Part shown: positions 58,323 to 64,000 of the stretch, piece by piece
How the letters are laid out: every line of letters starts with the position of its first letter
Numbering within the stretch: position 1 is the first letter of the stretch
From: Mycogone perniciosa
Lineage: Eukaryota > Ascomycota > Sordariomycetes > Hypocreales > Hypocreaceae
Direction: 5' to 3'
DNA: 64,000 nucleotides
Assembly (NCBI GenBank): GCA_025331125.1
Contig: JAOALB010000032.1
Coordinates: 310,001-374,000 of the forward strand
Translations under genes and position numbers: made by a program
Notes under the pieces: model-generated
The model's input: only the letters and a program-made list of their open reading frames with translations
Database searches by the model: none
Told to the model about the DNA's origin: nothing

Positions 58323-59768
58323 TCAACTCTGTTTGCACTCCGCCGCCTCTTGTTTGGGCTTGCCAGATTCGTCCTGTTACCTTACTGTTAGCTTTGGCAA
58401 TGCTGGGATGGTTACACTGGCACTCACATCCTCATCAGACTCTTCATCGTCATCATGATCCTCACTCATATCATCCTCGTCATCATCTTCATCATCGAAG
58501 TCGCCAGCCTCTAGGTCATCGTCGTCCAGTTCTTCGAATGCCAGTGCCTCGCCAGTGAACCAATCGACGGCACGGGGGATCAGCTTCTCCTTGATATCCT
58601 CACCAAGCTGGTAGTCGAGCTCCAGGCGTTCCTCAATATCGGAAGCAATATCGTCATCGTCGCCATCATCGCCATCGGCAGGTGGCTTAGGAGGCGAAAA
58701 GAAATTGAAGAAAGACTCCGTAGGAACTGATTTTTTGACAATGCGGGTCTGCTTGGTGTCTAGGCAGAAGACATTAGACTCGATAAATTGCTCAGACGAA
58801 GGCATTACTTACTCTTGTTTCTCTGCTTCTTTGCCTCAACTCGGACGGTGAGATCCTTGGTGGGATACCAATTGATCTTGTGGCCCTCCGCATGATCATA
58901 GATGAAGTCACCGCCGTAGCCACTTTCATTCTGATAGAAATAGGTCTTGGTGATAGTCTTGTCACTGAAGAACTCGTTCTCTGCGAATTCGAAGATAAGG
59001 CGGAAGCCAGGCTTATCAAGGTACTCCATACGGACATCGATGAGATGCTTGAGCGCAGCTTCATCACGGTCCGTTATCATCTCTGCGAGGGTGACCTGGT
59101 TCTTCATTGCAGACAACCAGAATTCCGGAATTCCCTTCACATTGTCTGGTAGATCGGTCTGCGAGGGTTCCGCCGAGTCGCTGAGGTTTCGCCCGTCCTC
59201 TTCGTCGTCTCCCCGCTTTACCTCGTCTTCTGTGGGCTCGACATTGCCGTTGACGATGGCTGACCGCTTCTCATAGAGTGGGGTAAATTTGGCAAAATAC
59301 TTCTTTTCAAGCTGGAGAACTTCTTCTTGGAACTCAGCCTCGAGCTTTGCATGATCCTTCTGGATTGCCCGTAGGCCGGAAACTCGACGGCGAACAGGGG
59401 CTGGTAAGGACTCTATGTATCCGGATGACTGCCCGATGAGAGAACCGAGCCGTCCCTGGATCATTTGCACGAGCTTGGGGTTCTGGGCGAAGATGGAGGC
59501 AGCGGCAACACGTTCCATGTCATCTGCAAGAACTCGGGCATCAGAAAATAGTCGTAAGAAACTGCGCTTGGGAACTCACCCTCTTTGATGCTGGCCACGC
59601 CGGGCTGCTGTGCGTGGGAAGAGATGGGTGCATTGGTTGCGGGTGTGTTCTGCGGTGTGCTGGGGGCGGGGTAGTTAGCATCATCAACTGTGGTTAAACC
59701 CTGAAAACAACGATTACTTACGGCGCAGTCAAAGGGTCGGACCGCTTGCTTCGAATAGGCTCAGCCAT
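58323..59768 (-). CDS. NAP1: Nucleosome assembly protein Nap1 (406 aa)
   Basis: Histone H2A-H2B chaperone moving between cytoplasm and nucleus. Exons: 59768..59722, 59659..59580, 59523..58813, 58759..58428, 58373..58323. Exons 1-2 give MAEPIRSKRSDPLTAPTPQN and end SIKEDDMERVAAA at the next junction. A long dimerisation helix (VRRRVSGLRAIQKDHAKLEA; EEVLQLEKKYFAKFTPLYEK) leads into the NAP domain: GIPEFWLSAMKNQ, ALKHLIDVRMEYLDKPGFRL, FFSDKTITKTYFYQNE, GHKINWYPTKDLTV and TESFFNFFSPPKPP. A strongly acidic C-terminus follows. The last exon (17 codons) ends KPKQEAAECKQS. The final CKQS looks like a CaaX prenylation box, as known for NAP1 proteins of other eukaryotes. Divergent from YPK9. Confidence 0.95.
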
Positions 59769-60650
59769 GGTGCTTGCTTGGCAGACGCAGAGGCATACAA
59801 CAAACAGCAAGCGAGGTGTGTTGAGGGTATGAAGAGAGAGGGTGAGAATGGAAAGTTGAAGAACACGGAAAGCGTTGGCGCTCGCTCAAATTTGGTGGGG
59901 CCCCGTCGAGAAAATTTGGCTGGCGGTGCGAGCTTGTTGGGCGCGTCAAGCTCACCGCGAAATTCCCCCATACAGTGTCAAAAACACAAGTCTTGGGTTT
60001 TTTTAAGCCTTTCTTGTCGGTGCTATGTACCTGTAGTACGAAGTAATATAGGCCTGCTAGGTACCTAGGTAGGTATGTAATGGCTGAAACCAGGCTTGCC
60101 AGGCCTGTCATGCACAATTCCGTGGTAAGGAGTAGTACTATATACGAAGTACTTCGGAGTACTAACGGAACAGAGGCACTAACCCCGCCCCCCCCATTAC
60201 GAAGTACCTCAGTACCTCCTGTCAGCGTCAACCTGTCTGGCCTGTCTGGATGACCTGTTGCCTTATCAGGGTTACCAGGAATGGCCTTAGTCATCGGACG
60301 CGATAAATTTGACGCCACACTTTAACGCCTACTCCGTAAAGCACCTGTTAGATAGGATTAGCGCGCAAATGTGTCTGCTTTGCCTGACATCCGTTGCCGT
60401 CCCGTGCCTGCACTCATCTAATTTGATATTTATGTTTTCACTCTCATGCTTCATCTCATAGGCATTACTTGCTGCATGCAAATAGAGACCAATCCAACTC
60501 ATCGACTCATCCGCATTGATCAACCTCCTTTGTTTTGTCCAACGGCGTGGATTGGTAACGACTCTGGTCCCTGGATACGCGTTCTCTCTGCCCTTGCACC
60601 ATTTGGTCATCGCAGCCGCTATGAAGAGCGGTTCTGAATGATATAGAGTC
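59769..60650. promoter_or_regulatory. Divergent promoter region NAP1 / YPK9
   Basis: 0.9 kb between divergent start codons. It holds GTACCTAGGTAGGTA and CGAAGTACTTCGGAGTAC-like palindromic words (60055-60150) and an exact dispersed motif at 60330. No gene was recognised. Confidence 0.55.
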
Positions 60651-63600
60651 ATGGAAGACAACGATACACCGAGAAAGAGCCAGGGCGATGGCCCGACCAC
60701 GACCACGACGCATGCCTCCCTCTATCGTCTCAATACGAACCAGAGCACTTCCAGTATTTTTGAGGATGTTGAGATGGCGCATGATGAAGTGAGTCTCAAA
60801 CTTTATGCCTCCATTCAACCCGCATTGTGATTGACTTACCTCGATTGCAGCTCTACTCTGGCCCTGTCGCCGAGAGCTTGCCAAGCAGTGTCTCGGCATT
60901 TTCACATCGCCGAGCTCGTGCTGACTCTATCGCAAGCTTCACTTACTATGAGCCGGAGGCAGATCATGACTTAGATGCAGATGACCGCCGTGCATCGATT
61001 CACCGGGCAACGGGTGACGATTTCGCCGAAGACCACCCTGGCGACGTTTCGGGTTTCGCACCGGCTGTCTTTGACGATGAAGATGAGGATTCAGCAGATG
61101 ATGAATATTTGGCCTCTAATCACGATTATGTGCTTCATCGCTGCTCATCAACACAGTCTCGCAACTCGGTCCACGCGCGCCTCCTTCGCAGAGATAGCAA
61201 CGTCACAGCCGCTAGTTCTCGGCCCGAATGTCGCATCAGCCAGAAGGTTTATATGGAGAGTGAAGATCTTACCATTGCCATTGCTGGATTCTGCACAAGC
61301 TATGCGGGGTATTTGACCTATGTCTCGCTGTGTATTCTATCCTTTGGTCTCGCTTTTCTTCTATTTCGGTGGTTACCCCGATGGTACATTGGGATCCTGG
61401 GCCGACCTTGTCCCCTAAAAGATTGTGATTGGGTTGTTATAGAGAATCAATGGGGGGAACTGTCCATCCTACAGGTCAGCACTCAAGCCTATGGCCGACC
61501 AATTTCGACGGTGTTTGGTTTGCCTGGAAAGATACTGAGTTACGGCTTGGATGATGACAACGATCCTCTCATGAACGACCTTCGAACACTTGACTATCGC
61601 TACGTTCGGCTCTTTTTTCACCCGCTCAAGAATAAGTTTGTCCTTTTAAATGGCTGGAAGGACCCTGATTGGACTGATGTGCGGGTGGTACGGTCTGGCC
61701 TTGACAATGACGAGAAGATGACTCGCGAAGCCATATTCGGAAGTAACCTCATTGACATCCAGCAGAAGTCCATCGGTCAGCTGCTTGTCGACGAGGTAAG
61801 TTTGACGCTTGGTTTTCAAAGACCTCTTCGGGGTTATGTTAATTGGAATACGTATGTTGACTCTACGTCATAGGTTCTTCATCCCTTCTATATCTTTCAA
61901 ATTGCCAGTCTCATCCTTTGGTCGCTTGATTCGTACTATTATTACGCTGTATGCATATTTGCCATGTCCGTTGGGAGCATCTCAACCACGTTGTTTGAAA
62001 CCCGCGCTGTAAGTTTGGCCTACCAACTAATTTCCAGGTATAATAATCTGATATCGTAGACACTGCGTCGACTTCGCGATATTTCTCGTTTCGAGTGTGA
62101 TGTGCGAGTTCTCCGAAACGGCTTCTGTGAGTGATCAACTCCGTTCCATTAATGGGTGCTGTTATTAACATGATACACAGGGAAATATATATCTTCCAGT
62201 GACTTGGTTCCTGGTGATGTGTACGAATTAAGCGATCCAAATCTTACTCAGTTCCCAAGTGATAGTCTACTGCTTACTGGAGACTGCATAGTCAACGAAA
62301 GCATGCTCACCGGTATGCTTGTGATGTTTATGCCTCATAATACCACATTCTAACAAGATCACAGGGGAGTCTGTTCCAGTCTCGAAGCTTCCAGCAACAG
62401 ATGAGGCCTTGGAGCAGATGGACCTTGGAGCATCGACTGTATCAACTGAAATTGCACGCCACTTCCTCTTTTGTGGCACAAAAATTATCCGCACAAGGCG
62501 TCCACAAGAAGACCAGGACGGGGATGCTGTTGCTCTTGCTCTTGTAGTCCGGACAGGCTTCAATACTACCAAAGGCGCTCTTGTGCGATCGATGCTATTT
62601 CCGAAACCATCTGGCTTTAAGTTTTATCGGGATTCGTTCAGATACATTAGCGTTATGGCTGTTATCGCTCTCCTTGGGTTCGTTGCATCTCTCTTCAACT
62701 TTATACGGTTGCAACTTGAGTGGCATTTGATCATTGTTCGTGCCCTTGACCTTATCACCATCGTTGTTCCTCCTGCTCTCCCAGCAACCTTGACAATCGG
62801 CACAAATTTTGCCCTGGCGCGGTTGAAAAAGAAACAAATCTTCTGCATTAGTCCACAAAGGGTAAATGTTGGTGGCAAGCTGGACATCATGTGCTTTGAC
62901 AAGACGGGAACACTTACCGAGGATGGCCTTGATGTTCTTGGAGTTCGTGTGGTCTCACCAGACGTAAAAAAATTCAGTGGGGTTATTTCAAAACCAAAGT
63001 CGTTCGAACAAGGGGATTTGAACCCAACATCTCGGAGCACTCTCAGAGCAGCTCTTTACACGATGGCAACCTGCCACTCCCTTCGTTCGGTTGATGGGGA
63101 ACTTGTTGGTGACCCTTTGGATCTCAAGATGTTCGAATTCACGAATTGGTCATTCAAAGAAGGGAGACAAACCGTGTCAGAAGGCGAAGACGAGGAGCAA
63201 GGAGGGCTGGCGCCGTCAATCGCCCATCCCCCAGACGTATGAACCCCCAGCATTCAGTGTGAATAGTGCTGACACGGATATACTATAGGAATCCCTACAG
63301 CTTGGTGTGCTTAAATCCTTCGAGTTTGTATCCCAGTTGCGACGTGCCAGTGTTATTGTCCGTCACTTTGGACAAAGGAGTGGCGATATTTTTGTTAAAG
63401 GGGCCCCAGAGGCGATGCGCGAAATATGCCGCAAAGAAAGCTGTATGTGGAACTTGTTTTATTTTATATATCTTTTTTTAACAAATCCATTTCACAGTTC
63501 CAAAAGACTACGAGGAACTCCTGTCATACTACACTCACAAAGGTTACCGTGTCATCGGTTGTGCCACAAGGCACCTAAATCGGCTGAGCTGGGTTAAAGC

Positions 63601-64000
63601 ACAGAAGATGACACGATCTGAGGTCGAAAGCGATCTTGACTTTGTTGGCTTCATTATTTTTGAGAATAAACTAAAGCCTAGCACTGCAGAGGTGTTGAAG
63701 CAACTCAAGGAATCCAACATTGGCACCGTTATGGTAACTGGAGACAATATCCTGACAGCTATCAGCGTTGCAAGAGAATGTGGCCTCCTCGATCGCAGCG
63801 CACACTGTTTTGTACCTCGATTTATCCATGGTTAGCCCTTACTTCAGATAAATGTAACCGCTTTAGGAGATGATACTGACCTTGACAGGGGATTTCCGTG
63901 ATCCTACTGCAGAGCTACAGTGGGAGAGCATTGACAATAGCATTTACTGTCTTGATCAATCGACCTTGGTGGTAAGCCAAATGCCGAACCAACATTTTCT
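60651..64000 (+). CDS. YPK9: P5B-type ATPase, YPK9/ATP13A2 family, 3' end outside window
   Basis: Vacuolar/lysosomal P-type ATPase; human ATP13A2 exports polyamines, and the yeast homologue protects from heavy metals. Exons seen: 60651..60788, 60851..61795, 61874..62008, 62060..62126, 62181..62312, 62365..63236, 63289..63442, 63498..63830, 63889..63971, about 953 residues, then an intron (GTAAGC) runs to the window end. The cytosolic N-terminus is acidic and Ser-rich. A P5 N-terminal hydrophobic domain (YLTYVSLCILSFGLAFLLFR) precedes the actuator domain with NESMLTGESVPVSK. The P5B signature PPALP is at about 608-612, the phosphorylated Asp at about 651 (DKTGTLTEDGL), KGAPEAM in the nucleotide domain and MVTGDN at about 893. 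The remaining C-terminal helices lie beyond base 64000. All catalytic motifs within reach are intact. Confidence 0.94.

Overview
The window is nuclear DNA of a filamentous ascomycete, most likely a member of the Eurotiomycetes (Aspergillus/Penicillium relatives). The evidence is short spliceosomal introns (mostly 50-70 nt, GTRNGT donors, CTNAC-like branch sites), one gene per 2-3 kb on both strands without operons, a fungal SCAP whose first exon fits the Aspergillus form, a samB-type MYND protein, and a dispersed TACTCCGTA/TACGGAGTA motif that I associate with that group. The species cannot be fixed from the sequence. No rRNA, tRNA, CRISPR array or intact transposon was recognised.

Layout. 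0-5 kb: 3' part of the histone H3K4 methyltransferase gene SET1, then a conserved fungal gene of unknown function. 5-10 kb: gene-poor, motif-rich DNA. 10-17 kb: a cysteine-rich single-pass membrane protein, a DUF4202 protein, a Myb-like protein and a divergent 14-3-3-like protein. 17-24 kb: a long non-coding stretch, then SCAP. 25-36 kb: dense block with a JMJD7-like JmjC hydroxylase, the rRNA methyltransferase SPB1, the mitochondrial dynamin MGM1, a zinc CDF transporter and a two-pass membrane protein. 37-41 kb: samB and EBP2. 41-44.5 kb: mostly non-coding but holding a 43-codon gene. 44.5-64 kb: a CCDC137-like protein, the TFIIIC B-block subunit, UBC6, complex I subunit NDUFB3, 3-phosphoglycerate dehydrogenase, NAP1, and the first two thirds of a P5B ATPase (YPK9/ATP13A2), cut by the window end.

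Nearly all are housekeeping genes: chromatin (SET1, NAP1), ribosome biogenesis (SPB1, EBP2, perhaps the CCDC137-like protein), Pol III transcription (TFC3), ER sterol sensing and ER-associated degradation (SCAP, UBC6), mitochondria (MGM1, NDUFB3), metal and polyamine handling (zinc CDF, YPK9). They are not a functional cluster. Exon junctions were assigned by eye from splice signals and frame continuity; every complete multi-exon model given has a coding length divisible by three.

The most interesting item is the 43-residue ORF at 42478-42609 (-). It carries two copies of KYSGYLGCTVM, the second ending at the stop so that the protein ends in a CaaX-type farnesylation box. All nucleotide differences between the two 11-codon copies are synonymous, and the gene has a TATA-like box and a CA-rich leader. 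It resembles precursors of lipid-modified a-factor-type pheromones and is below the size cutoff of ordinary gene finders.
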